A stretch of 64,000 bases of DNA from Candidatus Saccharimonadota bacterium (GCA_017480035.1 JAFVBJ010000002.1:124001-188000); one strand, 5' to 3'. Shown: positions 35,029 to 44,412, numbered from the stretch's first letter. Notes: generated by a model from the letters alone, not told the origin. Numbers and translations are program-made.

Positions 35029-35106
35029 CACAGTCAAAACCTCCAAATCAGGATAATATTATCTTTCATTTTACCACAGAACTATCTCAAAATAAAGAGA
35101 GAACGG

Positions 35107-35466
35107 CTATTTTTTGCGCGTGAAAATCGAAAACGGACTCTTCCTGAGATGCGGGTTTGATTCGATTTTGAAACGACGAATTTGACCGGTTAATTTTGCT
35201 TCGAGGATGTCGATGCCAGCAAAAACGTTTGAACATTCGTCTTTAGCAGAGATAACTTTTCCGCCAGGAATCTCGAGATTTGCGGAAATTTCGTATTTAT
35301 TGCCGTGGGCACGGTTTACTTCGGTGACGACAATTTTTGCGACGACATCTTTTTTGTTGCCACGAGGAAGATAACGATCGAGTTTGCCGATGCGTTTGGT
35401 GGCATATTTTTTAAAGCTTTCCTCTGGCTTGTAATTGCTGCCGCTAATATCTATTTTTTCAATCAT
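35107..35466 (-). CDS. hpf: Ribosome hibernation-promoting factor (HPF/RaiA, short)
   Basis: 119 residues from ATG 35466, where AAGGAG is six bases upstream. The family fold opens with the conserved MIEKIDISGSNYKPEESFKKY and carries KLDRYLP and EVNRAHGNKYEISANLEIPGG. It binds the 30S decoding centre in slow growth. The C-terminal dimerising domain of long HPF is missing and a basic end (RKSPFSIFTRKK) remains. Its TATAAT promoter lies in the last codons of serS. The hpf-secA order is common in other bacteria. Confidence 0.9.
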   Translation of the reverse strand: MIEKIDISGSNYKPEESFKKYATKRIGKLDRYLPRGNKKDVVAKIVVTEVNRAHGNKYEISANLEIPGGKVISAKDECSNVFAGIDILEAKLTGQIRRFKIESNPHLRKSPFSIFTRKK

Positions 35467-35491
35467 ATAACTCCTTATAATATATATTATA

Positions 35492-36739
35492 CTACAATTC
35501 TGATTTACCATTAAGATATGGTTTCAAAACTTCTGGGACTTTTAATTTACCATCTTCAGTAGCGTAGTTTTCGATTACGGCAACCATTGTACGAGCAAGT
35601 GAAATTGCGGTTCCATTTAAGGTGTGGACAAATTCGATAGAACCGTCTTTTCGGCGGACGCGACAGTTGACGGAGCGAGCTTGGAAATCAGTACAGTTTG
35701 AACATGAAGTGAGTTCCTGGTATTTTTGATTGACTGGGCTCCAATATTCGAGATCATATTTCTTTGCAGCTGGAGCGCCAAGATCGCCAGCGGCAATGTT
35801 GATGACATGGTATGGGATACCGAGCTCTTGCCAGATTTCTTCTTCAATCCCGAGAATTTTTTCATGGATTTCTTTTGATTGTTCCGGGAGACAGAAACAA
35901 TACATTTCAAGTTTATTGAATTGATGAACACGGAAGAGGCCGCGGGTGTATTTACCATAAGCACCTGCTTCTTTTCTGAAACAAGCGGAATAGCCAGCAT
36001 AGAAAAGTGGCAAATCTTTTTCATCGAGAATTTCGTCCATGTGATAGCCAGTGAGTGGCATTTCGGCGGTTGCAATCATCGCGAGGTCTTCGCCTTCGAT
36101 ATAATATTCGTCAGATTGATCGGAAGTGCGGGGATTGAAACCGCAACCTTCAAGGACACGAGAACTGACCATGTCAGGAACATCCATGAAAGTGAAACCA
36201 TGTTCAGTAACTTTCTTTAGACCGAATTGGACGAGCGCGTTTTCAAGAAGTGCGAGGTCGCCTTTTAGATAATAAAATTTTGTGCCAGCAACTTTTGCGC
36301 CGCGTTCAAAATCTACCCAGTCGCGTTTTGTGGCGAAGTCGAGATGATCAATGCCTTTTTCTTTGTTTTTACCCCATTTTTTGACTTCGACAGAATTTTC
36401 TTCCGGGCCGAGCGGAACATCATCAAAGATAATGTTTGGGACGGATTTTAGCTCGGTTTTTAGGTTGGTTTCAACTTCTTCGAGCTTTTTCTCTTCGGTG
36501 GCGAGCTTCTCTTTGATTTCCTTTCCCTTTTTGATTAATTCGTCGGATGGTTTGCCGCCTTTCATTTTAGCGGCAGTTTCATTTCGCTCTTTGCGGAGTT
36601 CTTCGACGTCTTTTAAAATTTTCTTGCGTTCGTCGTCAAGTTTCAAAAGGTTGTCGATGTCGATGTTTTTGTAGCCTTTTTCTTTGGTGGACTTTTCGAC
36701 GAGAGCTTTATTTTCTCTGATGAAATTAATATCTAACAT
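35492..36739 (-). CDS. serS: Seryl-tRNA synthetase
   Basis: 415 residues. The N-terminal antiparallel coiled coil (about 30-105, Lys/Glu heptads) binds the tRNA-Ser long arm. The class II core shows motif 2 in FRKEAGAYGKYTRGLFRVHQFNKLEM and motif 3 in NGTAISLARTMVAVIENY. It charges tRNA-Ser (and selenocysteine tRNA, if any). It is third in the proS-lysS-serS order, with AGGAGAAAAC before ATG. Confidence 0.97.
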   Translation of the reverse strand: MLDINFIRENKALVEKSTKEKGYKNIDIDNLLKLDDERKKILKDVEELRKERNETAAKMKGGKPSDELIKKGKEIKEKLATEEKKLEEVETNLKTELKSVPNIIFDDVPLGPEENSVEVKKWGKNKEKGIDHLDFATKRDWVDFERGAKVAGTKFYYLKGDLALLENALVQFGLKKVTEHGFTFMDVPDMVSSRVLEGCGFNPRTSDQSDEYYIEGEDLAMIATAEMPLTGYHMDEILDEKDLPLFYAGYSACFRKEAGAYGKYTRGLFRVHQFNKLEMYCFCLPEQSKEIHEKILGIEEEIWQELGIPYHVINIAAGDLGAPAAKKYDLEYWSPVNQKYQELTSCSNCTDFQARSVNCRVRRKDGSIEFVHTLNGTAISLARTMVAVIENYATEDGKLKVPEVLKPYLNGKSEL

Positions 36740-36762
36740 GTTTTCTCCTTCTTAAATTTCTA

Positions 36763-38235
36763 TTATTCAGATTTTTCGGACGAATCACGACGTTTCATGA
36801 GTGGGAATGGAACGGCTTCGCGGCCAGGCACTCCTTCAAGTAGCCAGAAGTTTCTCTCGCTGTTGCCCCAACCACAAGCTGGTGGCATGCCATATTCGAG
36901 CATTTCAACGAAATCTTGGTCGAGCATTTGAGCCTCGTCGTCACCGGCATCGCGCATCGCTTGTTGTTCTTTGAAGCGAGCGAGCTGATCGAGTGGATCG
37001 TTTAATTCGGAGAAGCCGTTGCCCATTTCGGTTCCAGCGATAATTGGATGGAAACGCTCGGTGATTTCTGGGTGTTCTGGGTCGACTTTGGCAAGCGGAC
37101 TGAGAGTAGTTGGTTCGTGAATGAGCCAATATGGCCCGCCGGAGTTCTTTCGGATGAGCTTCCAAACGTTGTCAATCATGCGAGCAACAGAAACTTCGCC
37201 GGAAAGTTCGACATTATTGTCTTTTAAGATACGCTTCAGTTGCTTTTCGTCAGGATGAAAGACGTCGACATCGTATTTTTCTTTTAAGAGGTCAGCATAA
37301 TTTACGCGTGGCCATTCTTGATCGAGGTCGATGTCAAAACCGTTGACGTGAAATTTGAGAGTACCCCAGGTTTCCATCGCGACATATTTAATCATTTCTT
37401 CGTAGAGTTTCATGCCGTCTTCGTAATTTTCATAGGCAGCATAGGATTCAAAGGCAATATGCTCCGGAAGATGCTCATCATCGACGCCTTCGTTTCGGAA
37501 GCGTGGGCCGATATCGAAAACTTTTTCAAAACCTGCGCCGAGCAAACGCTTCAACGGAAGTTCGTGCGAGATGCGAAGATAAAGGTCTTCATCGTAAGCG
37601 TTGATATGTGTCATAAATGGAGTTGCATCAGCGCCACCAGTTGTGTGTTCGAGAACTGGAATGTTGATTTCGATAAAACCATGGTCAAGCATGAATTTTC
37701 TCGTGGCTTGCCAGAATTTGCTGCGGCGAACCATACGCTCGCGGACTTCTGGGTTGACGTTCATGTCGACGTAGCGGCGGCGGTAGCGTTCTTCCTTGTT
37801 GGTGAAACCATCACGACCAGGGAGTGGACGGAGAGTTTTAGTGAGAAGGCGAACTTCATTGGCAAAAATTGAGATTTCGCCGGTTTGGCTTTTGTCGATT
37901 TTGCCGGTTGCTTCGATAAAATCGCCAGTGTCTAGGAGCTTGATTTGTTTTGCACCGAGAAAGCCGGCTTTTGTTTCACCTTCAGCCTTCATGAAAATCT
38001 GGATTTCACCGAAATAATCGCGGATTTTAATGAATGCGAGCTTGCCGAATGAGCGAATTGCGGTGATACGACCGGCAAGAGTCACTTCTTTGTCGTTGAA
38101 ATCGTCAAAATTCTCGAGAATGTTGCCGATTTTTTCAGAGCGATGGGATTTTGCTGGGTATGGATTAATGCCGAGAGCTTTGATTTCTTCGAGTTTACGA
38201 AGTCTTTCGTTTCGATAATCTTCAAGTGTTGCCAT
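36763..38235 (-). CDS. lysS: Lysyl-tRNA synthetase (class II)
   Basis: 490 residues. An OB-fold anticodon domain (about 55-145; VTLAGRITAIRSFGKLAFI) is followed by a class II core with motif 2 FRNEGVDDEHLPEHIAFE and motif 3-like PACGWG...LLEGVPGREAVPFPL. It charges tRNA-Lys. It sits three bases after proS with GAGGAG before ATG, in a tRNA-synthetase operon. The usual motif 3 arginine is replaced by a slightly altered GWGNSERNFWLL segment. Confidence 0.95.
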   Translation of the reverse strand: MATLEDYRNERLRKLEEIKALGINPYPAKSHRSEKIGNILENFDDFNDKEVTLAGRITAIRSFGKLAFIKIRDYFGEIQIFMKAEGETKAGFLGAKQIKLLDTGDFIEATGKIDKSQTGEISIFANEVRLLTKTLRPLPGRDGFTNKEERYRRRYVDMNVNPEVRERMVRRSKFWQATRKFMLDHGFIEINIPVLEHTTGGADATPFMTHINAYDEDLYLRISHELPLKRLLGAGFEKVFDIGPRFRNEGVDDEHLPEHIAFESYAAYENYEDGMKLYEEMIKYVAMETWGTLKFHVNGFDIDLDQEWPRVNYADLLKEKYDVDVFHPDEKQLKRILKDNNVELSGEVSVARMIDNVWKLIRKNSGGPYWLIHEPTTLSPLAKVDPEHPEITERFHPIIAGTEMGNGFSELNDPLDQLARFKEQQAMRDAGDDEAQMLDQDFVEMLEYGMPPACGWGNSERNFWLLEGVPGREAVPFPLMKRRDSSEKSE

Positions 38236-38238
38236 ATT

Positions 38239-39498
38239 TTAATACTCCTCTGTTTTTAAGAGACTCGTCATGTATTTATTATAAGCTTGGTCAATCGAAG
38301 CGAGTTCGGTTTTTCCGGTTAGGCGGTCAGTTACTTCGATTTTTCCTTCAGCTAACGTTTTGTCGGAAATTACGATACGGATAGGTATTCCAATGAGGTC
38401 AGCGTCGGCGAATTTTTGGCCAGGACGGAGGTCGCGGTCGTCAATAAGAATGTCGTTTGGCGCACCTTCTTCGAGTTCGTGAGCGATTTTTTCACCTTCT
38501 TCGCCAATGCCGATAACGTGTGCCGAGAAAGGTGCGACTTCGTTTGGCCAGACAAGACCTTTTTTGTCGGAATATTTTTCAACGATGACGCCCATGACAC
38601 GCGACACGCCGATGCCATAACTTCCCATGAACACAGTGTTTCTCTTACCATCTTTGTCGTTGTATGTGAGGTCGATTGGCTCGGAGAATTTATATCTCAA
38701 AGTGAAGATGTTTCCAACTTCGGCAGCGGTAGTTTTTTCGAGCTCTTCCCTTTTTACTCCGAGATCTTTAAGAACCTCATCATTTAGGACTTCTTCGTTT
38801 AAGACGATGGATTTGTCTTTGTTGTAATAAACGGTGTCTTCGCCGACTGGGAGGAAAGTTTGAAATTCGTGGGAATATTTCGAGAAAGCGCCGCCAGAAG
38901 CAAAGCATTTGTAAGTGCAGTCACCAAGACCAAGACGGTCGTAAATCCGCATGTATGCGTCGGAAACTTTTTCGTAAAATTCGTCGTGGGACTTTTCGTC
39001 GGCGGAGAAAGAATAGAGGTCTTTCATTAGGAATTCGCGAGTTCGAAGAATGCCAGATTTTGCGCGAAGCTCATTTCTGAATTTAGTCTGGAACTGATAA
39101 GCGTAGATCGGGAGGTCTTTGTACGAGCTGATGTATTTTTTCATCATGTTGGTGATTGGCTCTTCATGAGTTGGAGCGAGACCGAGTTGTCCGCCGGCTG
39201 AGAGGTCGGTTTTGAACCAAATATCCATTTTTTCAGATTCCCAACGTCCGCTCTTTTGCCATGGGTCAGGGCTTTGGAGAGCGGTCATTTGGATTTCTTC
39301 ACATCCGATAGAATTTAATTCTTCGCGGATGATATTTTTGATGTTTTCGATTACTCGAAGACCGAGAGGAAGATAAGTGTAAACTCCGGCCATTTCTTTG
39401 CTGATATAGCCTGCGCGAATCAAAAGCTCGGCGTTTCTCGCCGTCTCGTCTTTCCCGACTTCGCGGAAGGTTTTGACAAATGTTTGTGATAATTTCAT
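38239..39498 (-). CDS. proS: Prolyl-tRNA synthetase, short form without INS domain
   Basis: 419 residues from ATG 39498. Class II motif 1 lies in YTYLPLGLRVIENIKNIIREEL, motif 2 in FRNELRAKSGILRTREFLMKD, and motif 3 in GSYGIGVSRVMGV. Canonical bacterial ProRS is about 570 residues with an editing (INS) insertion between motifs 2 and 3; here the gap is short, so it lacks that domain, like alphaproteobacterial enzymes. A leader of about 30 bases follows the TATAAT box. Lack of INS implies mischarged Ala-tRNA-Pro must be cleared in trans. Confidence 0.94.
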   Translation of the reverse strand: MKLSQTFVKTFREVGKDETARNAELLIRAGYISKEMAGVYTYLPLGLRVIENIKNIIREELNSIGCEEIQMTALQSPDPWQKSGRWESEKMDIWFKTDLSAGGQLGLAPTHEEPITNMMKKYISSYKDLPIYAYQFQTKFRNELRAKSGILRTREFLMKDLYSFSADEKSHDEFYEKVSDAYMRIYDRLGLGDCTYKCFASGGAFSKYSHEFQTFLPVGEDTVYYNKDKSIVLNEEVLNDEVLKDLGVKREELEKTTAAEVGNIFTLRYKFSEPIDLTYNDKDGKRNTVFMGSYGIGVSRVMGVIVEKYSDKKGLVWPNEVAPFSAHVIGIGEEGEKIAHELEEGAPNDILIDDRDLRPGQKFADADLIGIPIRIVISDKTLAEGKIEVTDRLTGKTELASIDQAYNKYMTSLLKTEEY

Positions 39499-39582
39499 AG
39501 TTTGACCCAATTAAATTATTATTAACTATTAAATTATAGCATGTAAAGCGAAAAAAAAATAGAGGTGGAGAGGATTTTATTA

Positions 39583-39611
39583 TTGACTTTTTGGCTGGTC
39601 TGCGATATTTT
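39583..39611 (+). promoter_or_regulatory. greA promoter (-35 and -10)
   Basis: TTGACT (39583-39588), a 17-base spacer and TATTTT (39606-39611) form a standard sigma-70-type promoter. The -10 box ends nine bases before ATG 39621, so the greA leader is two to four bases at most. Confidence 0.75.
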
Positions 39612-39620
39612 AAGAATGTT

Positions 39621-40067
39621 ATGAAAAAAACTGTAAGTTTGACCAAAGATGGGAAGGCTGAACTCGAAAAGGAGCTTTCGGAGCTCGTCGCACAGCGCCC
39701 GGCAATTGCTGAAAGAATCGCCACAGCACGTGCATTTGGTGATCTTTCTGAAAATGAAGAATATAGTTCTGCGCGCGCAGAGCAAAAACAAGTTGAAAAC
39801 CGCATTCTTGAGATTGAAGATATCTTGAAGTCTGCAAAATTGATTCGCAATGCATCACACGATAAGGTTGCAATGGGTGCAACCGTGACAGTTTCGATTT
39901 CTGGTAAAAAATCGACTTATTCAGTTGTTGGTGCGGTCGAAGCAGACCCGCTAAATGGACGAATTTCGGATGTTTCGCCAATTGGGAAAGCGCTCATGGG
40001 GAAAAAAGTTGGGGATGAGTTTGAACTTCCTAATGGAAATAAAGGCAAAATCATTGAAATCGAATAA
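39621..40067 (+). CDS. greA: Transcription elongation factor GreA
   Basis: 148 residues from ATG 39621, set by the promoter; ten extra residues upstream (from 39591) are read in frame but lie in the promoter. The N-terminal coiled coil (about 10-70) ends in the loop FGDLSENEEY whose acidic tip (D-x-x-E) enters the RNA polymerase channel to stimulate cleavage of backtracked RNA. The C-terminal domain has PIGKALMGKKVGDEFELP. It is transcribed divergently from proS. Confidence 0.96.
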   Translation: MKKTVSLTKDGKAELEKELSELVAQRPAIAERIATARAFGDLSENEEYSSARAEQKQVENRILEIEDILKSAKLIRNASHDKVAMGATVTVSISGKKSTYSVVGAVEADPLNGRISDVSPIGKALMGKKVGDEFELPNGNKGKIIEIE

Positions 40068-40110
40068 AAATTCGATTATTTGATATAATTGTCTTAATAA
40101 AGGAGATTTT

Positions 40111-40653
40111 ATGTTTGATTCTAAAGAATATCGAAAAGCAATGGAAGCAGTTGTCGAGCGTTTTAATGGTGAAATGGCAAAAGTCCGTACTGGTCGCGCG
40201 CATCCAGATATGCTTGCGGGCGTGAAGGTTGAGGCTTATGGTCAATATATGCCACTTAATCAAGTTGCAAATGTGACGATTGCGGATGGTACGATGTTGC
40301 TTGTGACACCATACGACCCGGCAACGATTGCTAATATTTCTTCGGCGATTCGTGCAGACCAGACGCTCGGGCTTAATCCGGCAGACGATGGTCGTGTTAT
40401 TCGCGTTCCAGTTCCACCACTCACAGAGGAGCGTCGCAAAGAAATTGTAAAAACTGCATCAGGTAAAGTTGAAGATGCAAAAGTCGGAATTAGAAACGTG
40501 CGTGAAGATGCGCGTAAGGAATTAAAATCGGCTGAACTTCCAGAAGACGTTAAAAAACGTGGTGAAAAAGAAATTGACGATATGACGAAAGAATTTAGCG
40601 ACAAAATTGAAAATCTCTTTAAAGAAAAAGAAAATGAAATCATGAAAATCTAA
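40111..40653 (+). CDS. frr: Ribosome recycling factor
   Basis: 180 residues. The helical domain (start FDSKEYRKAMEAVVERFNGEMAKVRTGRAHPDML) and the domain II barrel are plain, with PPLTEERRKEIVKTA near 110. It splits terminated ribosomes with EF-G. AAAGGAG lies before ATG in a leader from a TATAAT box. It is followed by a strong terminator shared with the convergent CPBP gene. The common frr neighbours tsf and rpsB are present but not adjacent. Confidence 0.97.
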   Translation: MFDSKEYRKAMEAVVERFNGEMAKVRTGRAHPDMLAGVKVEAYGQYMPLNQVANVTIADGTMLLVTPYDPATIANISSAIRADQTLGLNPADDGRVIRVPVPPLTEERRKEIVKTASGKVEDAKVGIRNVREDARKELKSAELPEDVKKRGEKEIDDMTKEFSDKIENLFKEKENEIMKI

Positions 40654-40681
40654 AAAAACGGGTCTTTAAGACCCGTTTTTT
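40653..40681. terminator. Bidirectional terminator frr / CPBP
   Basis: Hairpin ACGGGTCTT/AAGACCCGT with A- and T-runs on both sides, between convergent genes. Confidence 0.9.
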
Positions 40682-40686
40682 GAATG

Positions 40687-41439
40687 CTAAATTAAGACGT
40701 AAAGCATCCAGAAGGCAACGCCATTTTTAATCATGTGAATTAAGATTCCGGCGTAGATTGTGCCAGTGAATTCGCGTTCAACACACATCACGACGCTCAT
40801 AATTCCGACAGTGATACCGACGTTCCATTGGAAATGGAGTGCGCCAAATAGAATTGAGACGAGAGCGATTGAAAGAGTTAGACAGTTTTTTGTTACTTTA
40901 TTTAACTTATGGTAGAGCCAGCCGCGGAAAATGATTTCTTCGGCGATTGGGGCGAAAACTACCAGAGCGAAGAATGCGACGATGCGATCAAATGGGTTTA
41001 TGAGATTGTCGAATCCGACATTTTGAGCTTGGGAACTGTCGACGAGATGAAAGCCTTGCAAGATATTGAGAATGACTCCGGAAATGATGATTGTGGCGAC
41101 AAAGCCGAGAACGGAAAGCCCAATGTCAGTGAAAGTCGGAAGTTCGGATAAGCCTAGTTCTTCACGGCTGATTTTCCAAGATTTTTTAATGTACACAGGG
41201 ACAATGATGACGACGACGGCAGTGAGGATGTAAGTGACGGCGGAATAAATAGTTGTCCAGAGTGGCGTGGCGAAAGTGGCTTTGCCGAGAATCCAGAGCA
41301 TCGGATAGCCGACAATATATTGCATAGCGATAGAAACGAAAGCGACCCACGCGAGCAGACAAACGACTTTTCCGACGATGTTAAAATTTATTTTTAGCTC
41401 TTTTTTTGACTCTTTTTTCTTGGTAGATTTTTTTTCCAT
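40687..41439 (-). CDS. CPBP-family intramembrane glutamic protease
   Basis: 250 residues, six to seven membrane segments. The EExxxR motif (APIAEEIIFRGWLYHKL) and later SILFGALHFQW motif with His carry the catalytic residues of the Rce1/CPBP family (CaaX-type or bacteriocin-self-immunity protease). The cytoplasmic N-terminus has a Lys-rich string. It lies 10 bases after the M50 protease gene in one operon, so two membrane proteases are made together. Confidence 0.88.
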   Translation of the reverse strand: MEKKSTKKKESKKELKINFNIVGKVVCLLAWVAFVSIAMQYIVGYPMLWILGKATFATPLWTTIYSAVTYILTAVVVIIVPVYIKKSWKISREELGLSELPTFTDIGLSVLGFVATIIISGVILNILQGFHLVDSSQAQNVGFDNLINPFDRIVAFFALVVFAPIAEEIIFRGWLYHKLNKVTKNCLTLSIALVSILFGALHFQWNVGITVGIMSVVMCVEREFTGTIYAGILIHMIKNGVAFWMLYVLI

Positions 41440-41449
41440 ACCTTATCCT

Positions 41450-42793
41450 TTATCTAAAAATTTTTATTACGTCGAGAATTGTGATGAGTCCAGCGAAGAT
41501 AAGAAGTGCGACGAAAGCACGCGAAACGATTTTGCTTTCGGTTTCTGGAGTGAGTTTGCGACGGAGAATTTTTTCGAATAGAATGATTAAGAACCAACGT
41601 CCACCGTCGAGAGCAGGAATTGGCAAGACATTCATACAAGCGAGCGAAATCGAGATGATTGCAGCGAGGAAGAGGATGTTTGTTAGGCCAGTTTGGGCAA
41701 TTGCTGGAAAGAGTACGCCGATGATGCCAACTGGACCAGAAACGGAATCGCCAGCAGCTTCGAGTTTTTGTTTACCGGCTGCTTTTTCGGTTTCGTTTGA
41801 ACTGAATTGACTGACGACGCCAGAGCAAACGTTCGCGACGAGTTCGCCGAGACCACGGAAAGTTTCGCCAGTGACTTGGACGGTGTTGACTGTGGCAACG
41901 ATTGGGGCAGACCAAGTTGTGTGATATTTATTGAGACCACTTTGTGCCATTGAAATACCGAGAGTGTATTTCTCGCTTGCTTCATTTAGCGTGACCGGTA
42001 TGTCGAGAGTTTCGTCAGCACGCTTGATTTTATATGTGACAGTTTTTCCTTGGTGATTGGCATTGAAAGTTTGGAGGTCGCTCGCAGTTTTGATTGAAGC
42101 TTTTTCGTCGGAATAAGATGAAGATGCTTCGATAATCTCGTCGTCTACTTGTAAATCAGATTCTTTAGCAGGAGTATCATCAAAAATCTCGGCAATTTTA
42201 ATGTGGCTAGTTTCATCGTAAAAAGTGTCGCTTTCGATGCGATATTGGTTGTCAAACATTTCTGGCATGCCGGTCCAAGCGAGAATCGTAAAAACAAAAA
42301 TCGCGAAAAGCCAGTTCATTGTCACGCCGGCAAAAAGAATTTTAGTTTTACTCCAGAGCGAGGCGGCGCCAAAAGTTCCCTTTCTCGTGTCGATATTAGT
42401 TTCGCCGTCCATCTGGCAGAAGCCGCCGATTGGGAGCCAGTTTATGCTGAAAATGAGATAATCTTGAGTTTTTGGAACGAGACCTTCGTCAGTTTCTTCA
42501 TACCATTCGTCTTTTGGAAGCGGAATCCAGAACCACTGTTTTTTCGGGTGATTTTGGACTTTTCTCTCAATTTTTGCGGTTTTTACGTCGTCAAATTTGA
42601 ATTTTCTGCAATATTTTGAAACTTCTTTTCTCGGAACATGGAGCCAAGTTTTTGCTTTTGGCGGGAATCCGATGCCAAATTCTTTAACGTTGACGCCGTT
42701 TCGCTTTGCGACAATAAAATGTCCGAATTCGTGCACGGTCACGACAATTGTCATGACGAGAATGCCAATTAAAACTCCAAAAAATATATTCAT
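41450..42793 (-). CDS. rseP: M50 site-2 membrane metalloprotease (RseP-type)
   Basis: 447 residues. The zinc motif HEFGH (H21-E22-x-x-H25) lies in TM1, a PDZ-like part is near 190-260, and a later LPIPALDGGRW gives the third ligand Asp. It cleaves transmembrane helices of anti-sigma factors or leftover signal peptides. No matching anti-sigma factor is adjacent. The -10 box TATAAT (42800-42805) ends six bases before ATG, predicting a leaderless mRNA. It is first in an operon with the CPBP protease. Confidence 0.93.
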   Translation of the reverse strand: MNIFFGVLIGILVMTIVVTVHEFGHFIVAKRNGVNVKEFGIGFPPKAKTWLHVPRKEVSKYCRKFKFDDVKTAKIERKVQNHPKKQWFWIPLPKDEWYEETDEGLVPKTQDYLIFSINWLPIGGFCQMDGETNIDTRKGTFGAASLWSKTKILFAGVTMNWLFAIFVFTILAWTGMPEMFDNQYRIESDTFYDETSHIKIAEIFDDTPAKESDLQVDDEIIEASSSYSDEKASIKTASDLQTFNANHQGKTVTYKIKRADETLDIPVTLNEASEKYTLGISMAQSGLNKYHTTWSAPIVATVNTVQVTGETFRGLGELVANVCSGVVSQFSSNETEKAAGKQKLEAAGDSVSGPVGIIGVLFPAIAQTGLTNILFLAAIISISLACMNVLPIPALDGGRWFLIILFEKILRRKLTPETESKIVSRAFVALLIFAGLITILDVIKIFR

Positions 42794-42912
42794 AAGAACA
42801 TTATAGCATACTATTTCATCTTATGTGTGCAGGAATATATAATAATGAGGATAAGAACCAAAGCGATGCTGAAAGTATAAGGATTGAATATCATAATTCT
42901 ATTTTACAACAA

Positions 42913-42938
42913 AAAATAAGCCCCGAAGGGCTTATTTT
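42913..42938 (-). terminator. Terminator after tsf
   Basis: Hairpin AATAAGCCC-x-GGGCTTATT (42913-42938) with T-runs, 20 bases past the tsf stop. The gap 42794-42959 otherwise holds nothing I can call. Confidence 0.85.
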
Positions 42939-42959
42939 CGAACGTTTCTCCTTGACTTC

Positions 42960-43553
42960 TTATTCGGTTACGCCGAGTTCGATGCGTTTGAATTGCTTGA
43001 CGGTGATGTTTTCACCAGTTTTTGCAATATTGTCTTTGATGAAATCAGCGACAGTTTTTGTGTCATCGAGAATGTATGGTTGTGAGAGAAGAACTTTGTC
43101 AGCGAAAGCTTTCTTCATTTGGCCGCCAAGAATTTGGTCTTTCATTTTTTCTGGGCCTTTGAAGTTTTCTTCGAGTTCTTTCATCTTTGCCGCTTTATCC
43201 TCTTCTGGAATATCTTCTTCAGAAACATAAAGTGGAGCCATCGAAGCGACTTGCATGGCAAGTTTGTGTGCGAGATCTTTAAATTCGTCGGTTTTGGCGA
43301 CAAATGAAGTTTCGCAGTTGACTTCGATGATTGCGCCGATACGACCATCGTGGACGTATGAATCAATCATACCTTCGCGAGTTTCGCGGTCGCCGCGTTT
43401 CTCGGCTTTAGTGAGACCTTTTTTGCGCATAGCTTCAAGAGCTTTATCAAAATCGCCATCAGCTTCAACGAGAGCGTTTTTTGCATCGGTAAGACCAACG
43501 CCAGAAAGTTCTTTAAGTTTTTTGATTGTTTCAATATCAATTTTTGCTGCCAT
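42960..43553 (-). CDS. tsf: Elongation factor Ts
   Basis: 197 residues. The N-terminal UBA-like domain starts IETIKKLKELSGVGLTDAKNALVEADGDFDKALE and the TDVGF-type core ECNCETSFVAKTDEF-like segment VNCETSFVAKTDEFKDLA is intact. Short form: the C-terminal coiled coil or dimerising subdomain of E. coli EF-Ts (about 283 aa) is missing. It recharges EF-Tu with GTP. It follows rpsB by 15 bases with GGAGG before ATG. Confidence 0.96.
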   Translation of the reverse strand: MAAKIDIETIKKLKELSGVGLTDAKNALVEADGDFDKALEAMRKKGLTKAEKRGDRETREGMIDSYVHDGRIGAIIEVNCETSFVAKTDEFKDLAHKLAMQVASMAPLYVSEEDIPEEDKAAKMKELEENFKGPEKMKDQILGGQMKKAFADKVLLSQPYILDDTKTVADFIKDNIAKTGENITVKQFKRIELGVTE

Positions 43554-43568
43554 TTTTGCCTCCTAAAT

Positions 43569-44255
43569 TTATTTTCTTGCTTCTTTGATTGCTTCGACGA
43601 AGTAATCAAGAATGAGTTTTGTTGCTTTGATTGAATCGTCGTTTGCTGGAATGACGAAATCGACGTCGCTTGGGTCAACATTCGTATCACAGATAGCGAT
43701 GACTGGGATGTTCAAAGCTTTTGCTTCGCGGATTGCGTTTTTGTCTTCAGGGACATCAACAACGATGATTGCTGAAGGTTGCTCGTTCATATCTTTAATA
43801 CCGCCGTAACGTTCGTTAAGAGTATCAATTTCCTCTTGGAAGCGTTGAACTTCGAGCTTAGAGTAGCGAGCTTCGAGTTCGCCATTTTTCATGCGACGTT
43901 CGAGGTCTTTGACCTTCTTGATTTGTTTGTTGACAGTTTCGACGTTAGTTAAAGTACCGCCAACCCAACGAACTGTAACATATGGCATGTCGACAGATTC
44001 TGCGGCAGTCTTGACGATTTCTTTGACTTGCTTTTTTGTGCCGACAAAGAGGACTTTTTTGCCACTCTTGACGACGTCGGTAGTCTTAGCGAGAGCTTTG
44101 TCGAGTCCTTCGACGGTTTTCTCAAGGTTAATAATGTGTGCATCCTGGCGTTTGCTGTGGATGTAGCCGGCCATTTTTGGGTGCCAGCGGCTGGTCTTAT
44201 GACCAAAGTGTGCTCCCGCTTCAAGGAGAGCTTTCATGTCTACATTTACTGACAT
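43569..44255 (-). CDS. rpsB: 30S ribosomal protein S2
   Basis: 228 residues from ATG 44255 (MSVNVDMKALLEAGAHFGHK). The longer frame from 44273 begins in the Shine-Dalgarno region (GGGAAAGG), so 44255 is preferred. Core motifs TSRWHPKMAGYIHSKRQDAHIINLEKT and PVIAICDTNVDP are typical. A 9-bp hairpin leader (44272-44309) precedes it and probably mediates control by S2 or another factor. It is first in the rpsB-tsf operon. Confidence 0.97.
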   Translation of the reverse strand: MSVNVDMKALLEAGAHFGHKTSRWHPKMAGYIHSKRQDAHIINLEKTVEGLDKALAKTTDVVKSGKKVLFVGTKKQVKEIVKTAAESVDMPYVTVRWVGGTLTNVETVNKQIKKVKDLERRMKNGELEARYSKLEVQRFQEEIDTLNERYGGIKDMNEQPSAIIVVDVPEDKNAIREAKALNIPVIAICDTNVDPSDVDFVIPANDDSIKATKLILDYFVEAIKEARK

Positions 44256-44345
44256 GTTTTCCTTTCCCTTCACTTCGCGAATGAGATTTTCAGGAAAACC
44301 TCGCGAAGTTGTTTCATTAATTTAATAACTTCTTTATTTTAGCAC
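44256..44345 (-). promoter_or_regulatory. rpsB leader with strong hairpin
   Basis: The minus strand has TAAAAT near 44337, then a leader in which ACTTCGCGA (44301-44309) pairs fully with TCGCGAAGT (44272-44280) around a 20-base loop containing a minor TTTTC/GAAAA pairing. It ends before GAAGGGAAAGG and ATG 44255. This fits a ribosomal-protein autoregulatory leader. The known rpsB leader motifs were not compared. Confidence 0.6.
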
Positions 44346-44412
44346 TTTTTGGGGATTTTTTCAAGGGTTTCTATATAGATTTTTTGGATTATAATAGGAG
44401 AAAAGGAGTGTT

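Noticed and set aside
42823..43230. 135-residue open frame on the plus strand
   Set aside because: It runs through the tsf terminator and antisense to tsf.
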